Part shown: one piece after another, positions 27,030 to 37,251 of the stretch
Numbering within the stretch: position 1 is the stretch's first letter
Layout: every line of letters begins with the position of its first letter
Origin: Puniceibacterium confluentis
Lineage (GTDB): Bacteria; Pseudomonadota; Alphaproteobacteria; Rhodobacterales; Rhodobacteraceae
Reading direction: 5' to 3'
DNA length: 64,000 nt
Assembly (NCBI RefSeq): GCF_007923445.1
Contig: NZ_VOJI01000009.1
Coordinates: forward strand, 1-64,000
The notes under the pieces: generated by a model
Databases searched by the model: none
Told to the model about the DNA's origin: nothing
The model's input: only the letters and a program-made list of their open reading frames with translations
Position numbers and translations under genes: made by a program

Positions 27030-27539
27030 TCAGGCAAAAGTTACCACACCATGTTCGCCCATGTCGGGCTTTTCGTCGGTCATCCGCGATTTGACCAGCT
27101 CATAGACGAATCCGGCGGCGCCAGTCGTTGCCCAGACCTCGGCTTTGACGGGGGTCAGTCGGATCAGCCGGATGTCATCGTCCTGCTTGCCATCCTCGAA
27201 CTCGAACCAGGCGGCCGCGACGGCGTTCCACAACTCGTCCAGTTTGGCGGGATCGTTCACTTCGCTGACCTGACCGTCAATGGTGGCGTAAAGGTTCGCT
27301 TTGGGATCCGCGACAAAGAACGATGCCTCGGCGCTGGATCTGGCGGCGGCGGCCAGCTCGGTGCCCTGCGCCGCGATGAACCAGATCGCGTTGTCGTCGC
27401 GGCGCGCATAGGGCGACATCGGCACGGCGCGGGTGCTGCCGGCGCTCAGCAGGCCGGCCTGAACGTCTTCGATGCGGTCCCAGAAGGCGGTTTTCAAAGC
27501 TTCGGACAAGATCTCTATCCTTTTGATATTCGAGTTCAT
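27030..27539 (-). CDS. Pyridoxamine 5'-phosphate oxidase-like general stress protein
   Basis: About 169 residues with the flavin-binding split-barrel pattern of the general stress protein 26 group: [57 protein letters not shown] and a C-terminal [14 protein letters not shown]. The start is uncertain: ATG 27539 has no good ribosome binding site, whereas TTG 27509 has AGGA eight bases before it and would begin at [11 protein letters not shown]. The frame stays open further upstream to 28169 but overlaps isovaleryl-CoA dehydrogenase. It is divergent from ivd. Confidence 0.82.
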   Translation of the reverse strand: MNSNIKRIEILSEALKTAFWDRIEDVQAGLLSAGSTRAVPMSPYARRDDNAIWFIAAQGTELAAAARSSAEASFFVADPKANLYATIDGQVSEVNDPAKLDELWNAVAAAWFEFEDGKQDDDIRLIRLTPVKAEVWATTGAAGFVYELVKSRMTDEKPDMGEHGVVTFA

Positions 27540-27660
27540 CCATGCAACGCTGTGCTCCGGGAAGTGGTTCCGGCGGCTGTCGTCATGTTTGTGTGCGTCC
27601 GGAATGGGGCGCCTCGGGGATGAACGGCCTGCATCCGGAACGCAGGAGAGGAGACACTGT

Positions 27661-28824
27661 GTGTTCAGCGCAGTAATGCAGTTCGATCTGGGCGAGGATG
27701 TGAATGCCTTGCGTGACATGGTCCACCGCTGGGCGCAGGAGCGGCTGCGCCCCCTGGCGGCCGAAATTGATGCAACCAACAGTTTTCCACCGGCGCTGTG
27801 GCGCGAGCTTGGGGAATTGGGTCTGCTGGGAATCACCGTGCCCGAGGAATACGGGGGCGCGGGAATGGGATATCTTGCGCATGTCATCGCAGTCGAGGAA
27901 ATCGCGCGCGCCTCGGCTTCGGTCTCGCTGTCGTATGGCGCACATTCCAATCTCTGCGTGAACCAGATCCGCCTGAACGGCACCGACGCGCAGCGCCAGA
28001 AATATCTGCCCGGGCTGGTGAGCGGCGAACATGTCGGCGCGTTGGCAATGTCCGAGGCGGGCGCCGGGTCGGACGTGGTGTCGATGTCGTTGCGGGCGCA
28101 AAAGCGCAACGACCGCTTTGTCCTGAACGGCAGCAAATACTGGATCACCAACGGACCGGACGCCGACACACTGGTGGTCTATGCCAAGACGGACCCCGAT
28201 GCCGGTTCCAAGGGCATCACCGCCTTTCTGATCGAAAAATCCATGTCCGGCTTTTCGACCAGTCCGCATTTTGACAAGCTGGGAATGCGGGGCAGCAACA
28301 CGGCCGAGCTGATCTTTGACGACGTCGAGGTGCCGTTTGAAAATGTGCTCGGCGAAGAGGGCCGCGGCGTGCGCGTGCTGATGTCGGGACTGGATTACGA
28401 ACGCGTGGTGCTTGCCGGCATTGGCACCGGCATCATGGCCGCCTGTCTGGACGAGGTGATGCCCTATATCTCGACACGCAAGCAGTTCGGCCAGCCGATC
28501 GGGTCCTTCCAGCTGATGCAGGGCAAGATCGCGGATATGTATACCGCGATGAATTCGGCCCGCGCCTATGTTTACGAGGTCGCCAAGGCCTGTGACCGTG
28601 GCGACGTGACCCGGCAGGATGCCGCTGCCTGCTGCCTGTATGCCAGTGAACAGGCGATGGTGCAGGCGCATCAGGCGGTACAGGCCATGGGCGGCGCCGG
28701 GTTTCTGAACGATGCCCCGGTCGCACGGTTGTTTCGTGACGCCAAGTTGATGGAAATCGGTGCCGGCACTTCCGAAATTCGCCGGATGCTCGTCGGGCGC
28801 GAACTTATGGCGGCGATGGGATGA
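27661..28824 (+). CDS. ivd: Isovaleryl-CoA dehydrogenase
   Basis: A 387-residue flavoprotein of the acyl-CoA dehydrogenase family acting in leucine breakdown. Family motifs are [16 protein letters not shown] and [10 protein letters not shown]; the catalytic glutamate of the isovaleryl type is Glu247 in [10 protein letters not shown], which separates it from enzymes whose base is near residue 376. The C-terminus has [11 protein letters not shown] and [19 protein letters not shown] 27661 follows AGGAGA; ATG 27676 is the alternative. Methylcrotonyl-CoA carboxylase genes, its usual partners, do not follow. Confidence 0.93.
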   Translation: MFSAVMQFDLGEDVNALRDMVHRWAQERLRPLAAEIDATNSFPPALWRELGELGLLGITVPEEYGGAGMGYLAHVIAVEEIARASASVSLSYGAHSNLCVNQIRLNGTDAQRQKYLPGLVSGEHVGALAMSEAGAGSDVVSMSLRAQKRNDRFVLNGSKYWITNGPDADTLVVYAKTDPDAGSKGITAFLIEKSMSGFSTSPHFDKLGMRGSNTAELIFDDVEVPFENVLGEEGRGVRVLMSGLDYERVVLAGIGTGIMAACLDEVMPYISTRKQFGQPIGSFQLMQGKIADMYTAMNSARAYVYEVAKACDRGDVTRQDAAACCLYASEQAMVQAHQAVQAMGGAGFLNDAPVARLFRDAKLMEIGAGTSEIRRMLVGRELMAAMG

Positions 28825-28853
28825 GCGTGACCCTGGATGGGACCGGCTGAGGC

Positions 28854-29186
28854 GTGCCGCGCTGGACCTGGTGGCTGCCGGTGGCGCTGATCGTGGCGCT
28901 GTCTGCACTGTTTGGCTGGCGGCACGGCTGGGTGGCGGCGAATGTGACGGAAACCCAGGTGATCGACGCCTATGCGACGCGGTATCTGCAGGACCGCGCG
29001 CGTGACGGATCCGGCGCCGGGGCCCGTCGCAGCGACTGTCGGGCGCGCCCGTCCGCGCGCGCCTGGCTGGTGGTGATCTGCGGGCCCGAGCCGCAGAACA
29101 AGGCGCTGAGTTATACCTATTACGTGGCCCGCGACGGACGATTGCGCATGGTCGTGGGGCCGGACGATGCCGCGGAAGGAGCCTGA
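28854..29186 (+). CDS. Small membrane-anchored hypothetical protein
   Basis: A 110-residue protein with one N-terminal hydrophobic segment (WWLPVALIVALSALFGW) and a short exported-looking domain holding two cysteines (RSDCRARP, VVICGPE) that may pair. The start is GTG 28854. It sits 29 bases after ivd and three bases before the acyl-CoA synthetase gene, so it is probably in their operon. I do not recognise a family. Confidence 0.65.
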   Translation: MPRWTWWLPVALIVALSALFGWRHGWVAANVTETQVIDAYATRYLQDRARDGSGAGARRSDCRARPSARAWLVVICGPEPQNKALSYTYYVARDGRLRMVVGPDDAAEGA

Positions 29187-29189
29187 GCG

Positions 29190-30740
29190 ATGCTGACGCC
29201 TGCGCCATACGACACTCTGCGCGACGCGTTCCGCTGGGATCTGCCGACGCACCTGAATATGGCCGAGCAGGTCTGCGACCGCTGGGCTGCCGCTGATCCG
29301 GACCGGGTGGCGGTGCTCGAACTTTCAGAGGCGCGGCGCGCGGTGACTTACCGCGACCTCCAGATCCTGTCGCACCGGGTTGCGTCGGCACTGCTCGGGC
29401 AGGGCGTGCGGCGCGGCGACCGTGTCGGTGTGTTGCTGTCGCAGTCTGCGTTCTGCGCGGCGGCTCATATTGCGATCTGGCGTATCGGCGCTATTTCGGT
29501 GCCGCTGTTCAAACTGTTCCAGACCGCCGCGCTAAGGACACGGCTGGTGGATTCGGGCAGCCGCGTGGTCGTCACCGACGCCGAAGGGCAGGGCCTGCTG
29601 GCCGGGCTGGCGCCAGGCCTTGTGCTGGAAAGGGATCTGCCGACGGCAGACATGTCGGCGCAGGCACCTGTGGCGACGGGCCCCGAGGATCCGGCAGTGC
29701 TGATCTACACCAGCGGCACCACCGGTGCCCCCAAGGGGGCGCTGCATGGGCACCGGGTGCTGACGGGGCATTTGCCTGGGGTCGAGATGAGCCACGATTT
29801 CCTCGGGGCGCCGGGGGATGTGCTGTGGACCCCGGCCGACTGGGCCTGGATCGGCGGGCTGTTCGATGTTCTGATGCCGGGGCTGGCACTGGGCGTGCCG
29901 GTTGTGGCGGCGCGCATGCCCAAGTTCTCGACGGATGAGTGTGTTCGGATTTGTGCGCAGGGCGCTGTAAGGAACGTGTTCTTTCCGCCGACGGCCCTGC
30001 GGATGCTGCGGGCGGCAGATCAGGGGATCACCGGGCTGCGCACGGTGGCCAGTGGTGGCGAGCCGTTGGGCGCGGAAATGCTGGCATGGGGGCAGCGCGC
30101 CTTTGGTCTGACGATCAACGAATTTTATGGCCAGACCGAATGCAACATGGTGGTCAGCGGCTGCGCCCGGATTTTCCCGCCCGTCCCCGGGGCCATGGGC
30201 CGTGCCGTGCCGGGACACGAGGTCGCGGTTATCGGCCCGGACGGCGTGCCTTGCCGGGGTGAGGGAGATCTGGCCGTCGCACGGGGATCGGCCTCGATGA
30301 TGCTGGGATACTGGAACAACCCGTCCGCGACCCGGGCAAAATTCCGCGGCGACTGGATGCTGACCGGCGACCGTGGCACCTGCGAAGGTGGCACGCTGCA
30401 CTTTGTCGGGCGCGACGACGATGTGATCACTTCGGCCGGATACCGGATCGGTCCGTCCGAGATCGAGGACTGCCTGCTGACGCACCCGGATGTGGCCACA
30501 GTCGGGGTTGTCGGCAAGCCTGACAGGCTGCGCACGGAAATCGTCAAGGCCTATGTGGTGCTGAAGCCGGGGGCGAAAGAGGATGGCGCCGCACTGGGCC
30601 GGTGGGTCAAGGAACGGCTGTCAGCCTACGCCTACCCAAGGGAAATTGCCTTTCTGAAGCAACTGCCGATGACGGTCACCGGCAAGGTGATCCGCAAGGA
30701 ATTGCGGGCGCGGGCGGCGGCGGAATGTGATCCCGAGTGA
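29190..30740 (+). CDS. AMP-binding acyl-CoA synthetase
   Basis: A 516-residue adenylate-forming enzyme. The phosphate loop is IYTSGTTGAPKGALHGH, followed by TPADWAWIGGLFD, NEFYGQTECN, LGYWNNPSATRAKF, the GDRGT aspartate, GRDDDVITSAGYRIGPSEIE and the catalytic lysine in LPMTVTGKVIRKELR. These fit an acetyl-/medium-chain acyl-CoA synthetase of the ACSM-like type. Co-location with ivd suggests activation of a branched or short-chain acid, which is inference. Confidence 0.87.
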   Translation: MLTPAPYDTLRDAFRWDLPTHLNMAEQVCDRWAAADPDRVAVLELSEARRAVTYRDLQILSHRVASALLGQGVRRGDRVGVLLSQSAFCAAAHIAIWRIGAISVPLFKLFQTAALRTRLVDSGSRVVVTDAEGQGLLAGLAPGLVLERDLPTADMSAQAPVATGPEDPAVLIYTSGTTGAPKGALHGHRVLTGHLPGVEMSHDFLGAPGDVLWTPADWAWIGGLFDVLMPGLALGVPVVAARMPKFSTDECVRICAQGAVRNVFFPPTALRMLRAADQGITGLRTVASGGEPLGAEMLAWGQRAFGLTINEFYGQTECNMVVSGCARIFPPVPGAMGRAVPGHEVAVIGPDGVPCRGEGDLAVARGSASMMLGYWNNPSATRAKFRGDWMLTGDRGTCEGGTLHFVGRDDDVITSAGYRIGPSEIEDCLLTHPDVATVGVVGKPDRLRTEIVKAYVVLKPGAKEDGAALGRWVKERLSAYAYPREIAFLKQLPMTVTGKVIRKELRARAAAECDPE

Positions 30741-30812
30741 CGGAAAACGCGCGCGACAGGCAGACTCATCGGGCCCGGACCGGGGCCGTTCAAAGCAGAG
30801 AAAGGCGAAGCC

Positions 30813-31475
30813 ATGATCCGATTGCACCATGTTCCATTTTCCCGGTCGTTCCGCGTCCTCTGGCTGCTCGAGGAACTGGGACTGGATTTTGAAATCCAGC
30901 AGTATGACATCCGCGACGGTTCCCTGCGCGGCCGGTTTCAGGAACTGTCGCCCGCAGGCCGGGTGCCGGCGCTGGAAATCGACGGCATGACACTGTTTGA
31001 AAGTGGCGCGATCCACGAATACCTCTGCGAACGCCATGCCGGTGCGGGACTGGGACGCGCGCCGGGCGTGCCCAGTCGGCCCCGGTTTCTCGAATTGCTG
31101 CATTTTGCCGAGACCATGGCAAGCTGCATCGAGCAGTTGAACCTTCAGCGCATCTTCTTGCGGGATCCGGCGCAGGCGTCTGCGGTGGTGATAAAGCTGG
31201 TGACGGCGCGGCTGGCGGGAACCCTGGCCGGGATGGAGCGCATGCTCGACGGGCGGGACTACCTGCTGGAGGACGGATTCAGCGCGGCGGACACGATGAT
31301 GGGCTTCAACCTGTTCGCCGCGCCATATTACGTGCGTCTGGACCCGTTTCCGGAACTTGCCGCCTATCGCGACCGGATTGCCGGGCGCCCCGGCTATCAG
31401 CGCGCCCGCGCCCGGGACGGCGCGCAGTCGTTCTACACCCGCGATTTCTACCCGCTGCCCGGGACGGAGGGCTGA
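30813..31475 (+). CDS. Glutathione S-transferase family protein
   Basis: A 220-residue protein with a thioredoxin-like N-terminal domain (SRSFRVLWLLEELGLDFEIQ, cis-proline in GRVPALEIDG, glutathione-binding ESGAIHEYL) and an all-helical C-terminal domain containing FSAADTMMGFNL. Active-site Ser10 is likely in FSRSFR. The substrate is unknown. It lies 72 bases after the acyl-CoA synthetase gene. Confidence 0.9.
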   Translation: MIRLHHVPFSRSFRVLWLLEELGLDFEIQQYDIRDGSLRGRFQELSPAGRVPALEIDGMTLFESGAIHEYLCERHAGAGLGRAPGVPSRPRFLELLHFAETMASCIEQLNLQRIFLRDPAQASAVVIKLVTARLAGTLAGMERMLDGRDYLLEDGFSAADTMMGFNLFAAPYYVRLDPFPELAAYRDRIAGRPGYQRARARDGAQSFYTRDFYPLPGTEG

Positions 31476-31775
31476 CAGCGCGGTGGTGCGGAGGGGCCCG
31501 GTGGGCGGTGTCCGGCACGCCGCCGGACCGGCTCCCGGAATTTCGCGGCCCCCGCCACGCCCGCAAAAGTGGCACCGATTCCGTGTTTTGGCGCCATCCT
31601 TCTGGCGGACTTGGACAATTTTAAATCAGCTGGTTGAATCGACAGCTTTTTTCGTCAGTCTGAATGGCGCGGGCTTGGTTGACCCGGGCAACAGGCGGCG
31701 ATAAGTCATCTGCAAGTCAATCTAGCCACTTGACGGATGCGCCCGGCAGCGGCGCCGTTGGAAAGGAGCCACCTC
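31476..31775. other. Intergenic region upstream of the nuo operon
   Basis: 300 bases without a gene. GTCCGGC-ACGCC-GCCGGAC at 31510-31528 is a perfect hairpin without T tract, perhaps ending the upstream transcript. TTGACC at 31679-31684 with GATAAG at 31700-31705 is a weak promoter candidate (15-base spacer) for nuo. AAAGGAG at the right end is the nuoA ribosome binding site. Confidence 0.45.
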
Positions 31776-32141
31776 GTGGAAGAGATGCTGAGGGAATACC
31801 TCCCCATCCTTGTTTTTCTGGCCATCGCCATCGGATTGGGCCTCGTGCTGATCCTGGCCGCCTTGGTCATCGCCGTGCGCAACCCCGACCCCGAGAAGGT
31901 GAGCGCGTATGAGTGCGGCTTCAACGCCTTTGACGATGCGCGGATGAAGTTCGACGTGCGGTTCTATCTGGTGTCCATCCTGTTCATCATTTTCGACCTC
32001 GAGATTGCGTTCCTGTTTCCCTGGGCGGTTGCGTTCCAGGATGTCAGCATGGCGGGATTCTGGTCGATGATGGTGTTCCTCGCGGTTCTGACCATCGGCT
32101 TTGCCTATGAATGGAAGAAGGGGGCGCTGGAATGGCAGTAG
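31776..32141 (+). CDS. nuoA: NADH-quinone oxidoreductase subunit A
   Basis: A 121-residue membrane subunit of complex I with three hydrophobic segments. The NuoA signature [20 protein letters not shown] and the following [14 protein letters not shown] are present. GTG 31776 lies seven bases after AAAGGAG; ATG 31785 is too far from it. First gene of the nuo operon; its end overlaps nuoB by ten bases. Confidence 0.96.
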   Translation: MEEMLREYLPILVFLAIAIGLGLVLILAALVIAVRNPDPEKVSAYECGFNAFDDARMKFDVRFYLVSILFIIFDLEIAFLFPWAVAFQDVSMAGFWSMMVFLAVLTIGFAYEWKKGALEWQ

Positions 32142-32680
32142 TGGCAGAGGGCATCCAGACCGGAGCCAACACGGCCGGTGCCGACAAAGAGGTGACGACC
32201 CGCGCCCTGAACGCCGAACTGGCGGACAAGGGGTTTCTGCTGACGTCGACTGAGGACATCATCAACTGGGCGCGCACCGGATCGTTGCACTGGATGACAT
32301 TTGGTCTGGCGTGCTGCGCGGTCGAGATGATGCACACGGCGATGCCGCGGTATGACGTCGAACGCTTCGGCTTTGCGCCGCGCGCCAGCCCGCGCCAGTC
32401 GGATGTGATGATCGTGGCGGGGACGCTGACCAACAAGATGGCTCCGGCGCTGCGCAAGGTCTATGACCAGATGCCCGAACCGCGGTATGTGATCTCGATG
32501 GGATCCTGCGCCAATGGCGGCGGCTATTATCACTACAGCTACTCCGTGGTGCGTGGCTGCGACCGGATCGTGCCGGTGGACATCTATGTTCCGGGCTGCC
32601 CGCCGACGGCAGAGGCGCTGCTTTACGGTATTCTCGCGCTGCAGAAAAAGATCAGACGGACCGGGACCATTGTGCGCTAA
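32132..32680 (+). CDS. nuoB: NADH-quinone oxidoreductase subunit B
   Basis: A 182-residue peripheral-arm subunit carrying the N2 [4Fe-4S] cluster next to the quinone site. Ligands are the adjacent Cys61-Cys62 ([11 protein letters not shown]), Cys126 (GSCANGG) and Cys156 (VPGCPPT). ATG 32132 is preferred on family length; an in-frame ATG at 32111 would add seven residues read through the nuoA end. Confidence 0.97.
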   Translation: MAVVAEGIQTGANTAGADKEVTTRALNAELADKGFLLTSTEDIINWARTGSLHWMTFGLACCAVEMMHTAMPRYDVERFGFAPRASPRQSDVMIVAGTLTNKMAPALRKVYDQMPEPRYVISMGSCANGGGYYHYSYSVVRGCDRIVPVDIYVPGCPPTAEALLYGILALQKKIRRTGTIVR

Positions 32681-32710
32681 GGCGTCGGTCCGGTGGAAGG
32701 AGACAACAGC

Positions 32711-33319
32711 ATGACGGCAGCACTGCAGGAACTGGGCGGGCATATCGAGCTCAAGCGTCGGGACTGTGTCCTGGGCTGGGACGTGAACCACGGAGAACTG
32801 ACGATCAATGTCGCGCCGTCCAATGTGCGCGGGCTGGTCGAGTTTCTGAAGACCGACAACACCTGCCGGTTCACCTCGCTGGTCGACATCACGGCGGTGG
32901 ACTATCCCGAGCGGGCGAAACGGTTCGACGTGGTCTATCATTTCCTGTCGATGTACCAGAACCACCGTGTCCGTTTGCGGGTCAGTATCCGCGAAGAAGA
33001 GATGGTGCCGTCGGTGACCTCGGTCCACCAGAGCGCCAACTGGTTCGAGCGCGAGATATTCGACATGTTCGGCATCCTGTTTGCCGGCCATCCCGATCTG
33101 CGCCGGATCCTCACCGACTATGGCTTTCGCGGCTTTCCGTTGCGCAAGGATTTCCCGACCACGGGATACACCGAAGTGCGCTATGACGAAGAACAGAAGC
33201 GCGTTGTCTACGAGCCGGTCAGTCTGGTGCAGGAATACCGTCAGTTTGATTTCATGAGCCCCTGGGAAGGTGCACAATACGTGCTGCCCGGAGACGAAAA
33301 GAAAGAGGCCGCAAAGTGA
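32711..33319 (+). CDS. nuoC: NADH-quinone oxidoreductase subunit C
   Basis: A 202-residue peripheral-arm subunit of complex I (the 30-kDa subunit). The signature [20 protein letters not shown] with the following [16 protein letters not shown] is complete. ATG 32711 follows AAGGAGA. NuoC and NuoD are separate here, unlike the fused protein of Escherichia coli. Confidence 0.97.
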   Translation: MTAALQELGGHIELKRRDCVLGWDVNHGELTINVAPSNVRGLVEFLKTDNTCRFTSLVDITAVDYPERAKRFDVVYHFLSMYQNHRVRLRVSIREEEMVPSVTSVHQSANWFEREIFDMFGILFAGHPDLRRILTDYGFRGFPLRKDFPTTGYTEVRYDEEQKRVVYEPVSLVQEYRQFDFMSPWEGAQYVLPGDEKKEAAK

Positions 33320-33552
33320 CAGCCCTTGGAATGCCCGTTTACGGCGTGATGTCCGGCTTCTGGACATTTGCGCTGGTCTACCTTGTCTGCGCCTTTGTCT
33401 GGGGCTACCCGCTGTGGAAGATCCTGCCGAAGTTCGGTTATGACCGCAGATGGGCGTTTTCCACGTTGTTTGCCGGCGGCATGGCGGTGCTTGTCGCGCT
33501 GTGGCTGATTGCCTTTCCCGACAAATGGACGCCACCGGAGGAAAAAGAATGA
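33316..33552 (+). CDS. Small membrane protein between nuoC and nuoD
   Basis: A 78-residue protein with two membrane segments (about 13-31 and 48-66) and a charged C-terminal tail (TPPEEKE). GTG 33316 overlaps the nuoC stop by four bases, and its own stop overlaps the nuoD start by four (ATGA), so it is translated together with core subunits. Unidentified reading frames are also known within the Paracoccus denitrificans complex I cluster; their function is not settled. I do not recognise the family. Confidence 0.75.
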   Translation: MTALGMPVYGVMSGFWTFALVYLVCAFVWGYPLWKILPKFGYDRRWAFSTLFAGGMAVLVALWLIAFPDKWTPPEEKE

Positions 33553-34772
33553 TGGACGGCTCCAACGGTTTTGACGACGCCCTGACGGGCGAGCAGAAGA
33601 TCCGCAACTTCAACATCAACTTCGGCCCGCAGCACCCTGCGGCGCACGGAGTTCTGCGTCTGGTGCTCGAGCTGGACGGCGAGATCGTGGAACGCTGCGA
33701 CCCGCATATCGGCCTGCTGCACCGCGGCACCGAAAAACTGATGGAAAGCCGGACGTACCTGCAGAACCTGCCGTATTTCGACCGGCTGGATTACGTGGCG
33801 CCGATGAATCAGGAACACGCCTGGTGTCTGGCGATCGAAAAGCTGACCGGCGTGGTCGTTCCGCGCCGTGCCTCGCTGATCCGGGTGCTGTATTCCGAGA
33901 TCGGCCGCATCCTCAACCACCTGCTGAACGTCACCACGCAGGCGATGGACGTCGGCGCGCTGACTCCGCCGCTCTGGGGCTTCGAGGAACGCGAAAAGCT
34001 GATGGTGTTCTACGAGCGGGCCTGCGGCGCGCGGCTGCACGCCGCCTATTTCCGCCCCGGCGGCGTACATCAGGATCTGCCCGAGGATCTGATCGACGAT
34101 ATCGACACCTGGGCGGATGAATTTCCGACGGTACTGGCGGATATTGACGGGTTGCTGACCGAAAACCGGATTTTCAAGCAGCGCAACGCCGACATCGGCG
34201 TGATCACCGAAGAGGATATCCAGGAATGGGGGTTCTCGGGGGTCATGGTGCGCGGCTCGGGGCTCGCCTGGGATCTGCGGCGGGCGCAGCCCTATGAATG
34301 TTATGACGAGTTCGACTTCCTGATCCCGGTGGGCAAGAACGGCGATTGCTATGATCGCTACCTTGTCCGCATGGAAGAGATGCGGCAGTCGCTGCGCATC
34401 ATCAAGCAGGCGGTGACCAAGCTGAGGGCACCGGATGGGAAGGGCGATATTCTGGCCCGGGGCAAGATCACTCCGCCCTCGCGCGGCGAGATGAAGACCT
34501 CGATGGAGGCGCTCATCCATCACTTCAAACTTTATACCGAAGGGTTCCACGTGCCCGCGGGCGAAGTCTATGCCTGCGTCGAGGCACCGAAGGGCGAATT
34601 CGGGGTCTATCTTGTGGCCGATGGCAGCAACAAACCCTATCGCGCCAAGATCCGCGCGCCGGGGTTCCTGCACCTTCAGGCCATGGACTATGTTGCAACC
34701 GGCCACCAGCTGGCCGATGTGGCGGCGATCATCGGGACGATGGACGTCGTGTTTGGGGAGATTGACAGATGA
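33549..34772 (+). CDS. nuoD: NADH-quinone oxidoreductase subunit D
   Basis: A 407-residue peripheral-arm subunit (49-kDa type) that lines the quinone pocket. Family stretches are [53 protein letters not shown], and the C-terminal DVVFGEIDR. The two adjacent ATGs at 33549 and 33552 are both possible; the first has GGAGG seven bases upstream. Confidence 0.97.
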   Translation: MMDGSNGFDDALTGEQKIRNFNINFGPQHPAAHGVLRLVLELDGEIVERCDPHIGLLHRGTEKLMESRTYLQNLPYFDRLDYVAPMNQEHAWCLAIEKLTGVVVPRRASLIRVLYSEIGRILNHLLNVTTQAMDVGALTPPLWGFEEREKLMVFYERACGARLHAAYFRPGGVHQDLPEDLIDDIDTWADEFPTVLADIDGLLTENRIFKQRNADIGVITEEDIQEWGFSGVMVRGSGLAWDLRRAQPYECYDEFDFLIPVGKNGDCYDRYLVRMEEMRQSLRIIKQAVTKLRAPDGKGDILARGKITPPSRGEMKTSMEALIHHFKLYTEGFHVPAGEVYACVEAPKGEFGVYLVADGSNKPYRAKIRAPGFLHLQAMDYVATGHQLADVAAIIGTMDVVFGEIDR

Positions 34773-35056
34773 ATCGTTTTCTTGGCGCAGGCACTGTCCT
34801 TGCGCTGCTGTCGGCCTGCGCGCTGCCGCCCGAAGGCGTGGACGAAGAGCGTCTGGCGATGTTCGATTCCGCCGTTGCCTCGATCGGCTGTGACCTGATC
34901 AGCGAAGCGGATTACCTCCCGGTCGAGCTGCAAACCGGCCTGACCCGGTCGCAGGTGATCGAAGTCGCCTCTTACAAGACCCTGCGCGAAGAGGGTGTAA
35001 AGCTGTCCAACGGTGGTTTCCGCCTCAAGACCGGAGCCTGTGCAGATGTTGCGTAG
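34769..35056 (+). CDS. Predicted lipoprotein between nuoD and nuoE
   Basis: A 95-residue protein with a lipoprotein signal ([17 protein letters not shown], lipobox LSAC, Cys17). The mature part has two more cysteines (SIGCDL, GACAD) that could pair. It starts inside the nuoD stop (ATGA) and overlaps nuoE by eleven bases. I do not recognise the family; position suggests a periplasmic partner of complex I or a passenger gene. Confidence 0.72.
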   Translation: MNRFLGAGTVLALLSACALPPEGVDEERLAMFDSAVASIGCDLISEADYLPVELQTGLTRSQVIEVASYKTLREEGVKLSNGGFRLKTGACADVA

Positions 35057-36209
35057 ATTGCACCGGGAGCAGCCCGAGAGCTTTGCCTTTACCGACGCCA
35101 ATCTGGCCTGGGCCGAAGCCCAGATCACCAAGTATCCCAAAGGCCGTCAGGCCAGCGCGATCATTCCGCTGCTGTGGCGCGCCCAGGAACAGGAAGGCTG
35201 GCTGACCCGCCCGGCGATCGAATCCGTCGCCGACATGCTGGGCATGGCATATATGCGGGCACTGGAAGTGGCGTCGTTCTACTTTATGTTTCAGCTGCAA
35301 CCTGTTGGTTCAGTTGCAAACATTCAGATTTGCGGCACCACCTCCTGCATGATCTGCGGAGCCGAGGATCTGGTCGCTGTCTGCAAGGAAAAGATCGCCG
35401 CAAAGCCGCACACGCTGTCGGCGGACGGCAAGTTCAGCTGGGAAGAGGTTGAGTGCCTGGGCGCTTGCGCCAATGCGCCGATGGCCCAGATCGGCAAGGA
35501 TTATTACGAGGATCTCACCACCGAGCGTCTGGCGGAGATTCTGGACGAATTGGCAGCCGGAACTGTGCCGGTGCCCGGTCCCCAGAACGGGCGTTACGCC
35601 GCCGAGCCGAAGTCCGGCCTGACCAGCCTTGCCGACTACGCCAAGGACCGTGCGCAGTACAACGCAAGTGTCGAACTTGCGGTCGACATCGGCGACACCG
35701 TGAAACGCATCGACGGCACCGAGGTGCCGCTGACGGCGCCGTGGCAGGACCGTTCCGACAAGCGGGGCGATGCGGTTCCGGACACTTCGGGGCCGATTCT
35801 GGCCAGCGGCACGCCGGTGGATGAAACCGGTATCGACAAGCGTGCGGCGCCGGTGGAAGGCACCGGCCATCCGCGCTCGGATGAACCCGCCGATGCTGCC
35901 GAGGCCGGTGAGGGCGGCAGCAAGCCTGCGACCCTGACCCAGGCCCGCGATGGCGGTGCGGATGATCTCAAGCTGATCAGGGGTGTCGGTCCCAAGCTCG
36001 AAGAGATGCTGAACGGCATGGGATTTTATCATTTCGACCAGATTGCCGGCTGGTCGGCGGCGGAAATCGCCTGGGTTGATGCCAATCTGGAAGGGTTCAA
36101 GGGGCGGGTGACGCGCGATGATTGGGTCGCGCAGGCCACAACGCTTGCATCCGGAGACGAGACGGAGTTCGCTTCCCGTGTTAAAAAGGGTGATGCTTAC
36201 GATACGTAA
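35046..36209 (+). CDS. nuoE: NADH-quinone oxidoreductase subunit E with C-terminal extension
   Basis: 387 residues, about twice the usual NuoE. Residues 1-180 are the thioredoxin-like NuoE domain with the [2Fe-2S] ligands Cys96 and Cys101 (ICGTTSC) and Cys137 and Cys141 (CLGAC). Residues 180-300 are a Pro/Asp/Gly-rich linker. Residues 304-367 form a helix-hairpin-helix-like domain ([34 protein letters not shown]) that is closely repeated in the next gene. Start ATG 35046 has GGAG eight or nine bases upstream. Confidence 0.95.
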   Translation: MLRRLHREQPESFAFTDANLAWAEAQITKYPKGRQASAIIPLLWRAQEQEGWLTRPAIESVADMLGMAYMRALEVASFYFMFQLQPVGSVANIQICGTTSCMICGAEDLVAVCKEKIAAKPHTLSADGKFSWEEVECLGACANAPMAQIGKDYYEDLTTERLAEILDELAAGTVPVPGPQNGRYAAEPKSGLTSLADYAKDRAQYNASVELAVDIGDTVKRIDGTEVPLTAPWQDRSDKRGDAVPDTSGPILASGTPVDETGIDKRAAPVEGTGHPRSDEPADAAEAGEGGSKPATLTQARDGGADDLKLIRGVGPKLEEMLNGMGFYHFDQIAGWSAAEIAWVDANLEGFKGRVTRDDWVAQATTLASGDETEFASRVKKGDAYDT

Positions 36210-36238
36210 GCCCAAAACACGGACCAGGGAGAGCGAAG

Positions 36239-37015
36239 ATGAATGAACCGATCAAGGGCATGAGTTGCGCAAAAGGCTGCTGGGTAATTTCCGGAGGCAT
36301 AGGTTTTGCCGGGCTTTTGCTGCTATTGGTGGTGTTCGGCACATCCTGGCCTTGGTCGATCTTTCTGTCGCTCCTGTTGACCGGAGTTGCGGGGCTGGTT
36401 CTGCCGTATCTGCTGTGCCGCGAGACGGCGGCCGCTGCGGACACCACTCCGGCGTCGGCATCCGCCGCGCCCGAGCCCGCCGCGCCCAAGCCTGCTGCAC
36501 CGTCAGCATCTGCGGCGCCCAAACCCGCCGAAGCGCCTGCACCGCAACCGGCGGCCGGGACCACGGCCCCCGAGGTTCGGGCTGAGGCCGCTGCTGCACC
36601 GCCCGCGGCGTCTGCGAGCGCGGTGACGGTCAAACCCTCCAGGGAACTGCCTGGTCAGACCGACCTTGCCGGACGCAAGGGAGAATGGAAATACACTGCC
36701 GCCGCGACACCGGGTGCGGCGGCGTCAGAGGGTGGCGGCAAACCCGCAACCCTCGCAGCGGCACGGCCCGGCGGTGCGGACGACCTCACAAGGATCCGTG
36801 GCATCGGCCCCAAGCTCGAAGCTCTGTGCAATGCTCTGGGAATCTACCACTTTGACCAGATCGCGGCGTGGAGCCCGGCAGAGATTGACTGGGTCGACCA
36901 GAACCTCGAAGGGTTCAAGGGGCGCGTGACACGGGACAACTGGGTGGCGCAGGCGCAGACACTCGCGGCTGGCGGGACCAGCACAGCACCGGCGCAGACC
37001 GGCAACACGGACTGA
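36239..37015 (+). CDS. Membrane protein sharing the NuoE C-terminal domain
   Basis: A 258-residue protein with two membrane segments (about 15-34 and 38-60), a Pro/Ala-rich linker (70-130) and a C-terminal domain at 180-243 that matches the NuoE tail. Over the 68-residue pair I count 52 identical positions ([38 protein letters not shown]). GGGAGAG precedes the ATG. Homologues in this family are annotated as a 41-kDa complex I subunit. It may anchor a peripheral domain beside the NADH module. Confidence 0.85.
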   Translation: MNEPIKGMSCAKGCWVISGGIGFAGLLLLLVVFGTSWPWSIFLSLLLTGVAGLVLPYLLCRETAAAADTTPASASAAPEPAAPKPAAPSASAAPKPAEAPAPQPAAGTTAPEVRAEAAAAPPAASASAVTVKPSRELPGQTDLAGRKGEWKYTAAATPGAAASEGGGKPATLAAARPGGADDLTRIRGIGPKLEALCNALGIYHFDQIAAWSPAEIDWVDQNLEGFKGRVTRDNWVAQAQTLAAGGTSTAPAQTGNTD

Positions 37016-37029
37016 ACGGGCAGGGCGGA

Positions 37030-37248
37030 ATGAACCAGGACGAGGCATTTCAGCGGCAAGGGCGCATCACTGCGCTGGTGATTGCCGGTGTGGGCCTGGC
37101 CTGGGTCATCGTCACCGGCCTTGGGGCGGCGCTGGACTGGACCCAGCGCACCCGCGCCTTTTTCGATCTGGCCGCACTGGCCGGGTTCGGAACGGGCATC
37201 TGGATGATTTATGGACTCTGGCGGATGCGCCAGAAGAACAAGGACTAA
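37030..37248 (+). CDS. DUF5337 family small membrane protein
   Basis: A 72-residue protein with two membrane segments (about 12-32 and 44-62) and a basic C-terminus (RMRQKNKD). It matches the DUF5337 proteins found in the complex I operon of Rhodobacteraceae; function unknown. It is four bases from nuoF. Confidence 0.82.
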   Translation: MNQDEAFQRQGRITALVIAGVGLAWVIVTGLGAALDWTQRTRAFFDLAALAGFGTGIWMIYGLWRMRQKNKD

Positions 37249-37251
37249 GCG

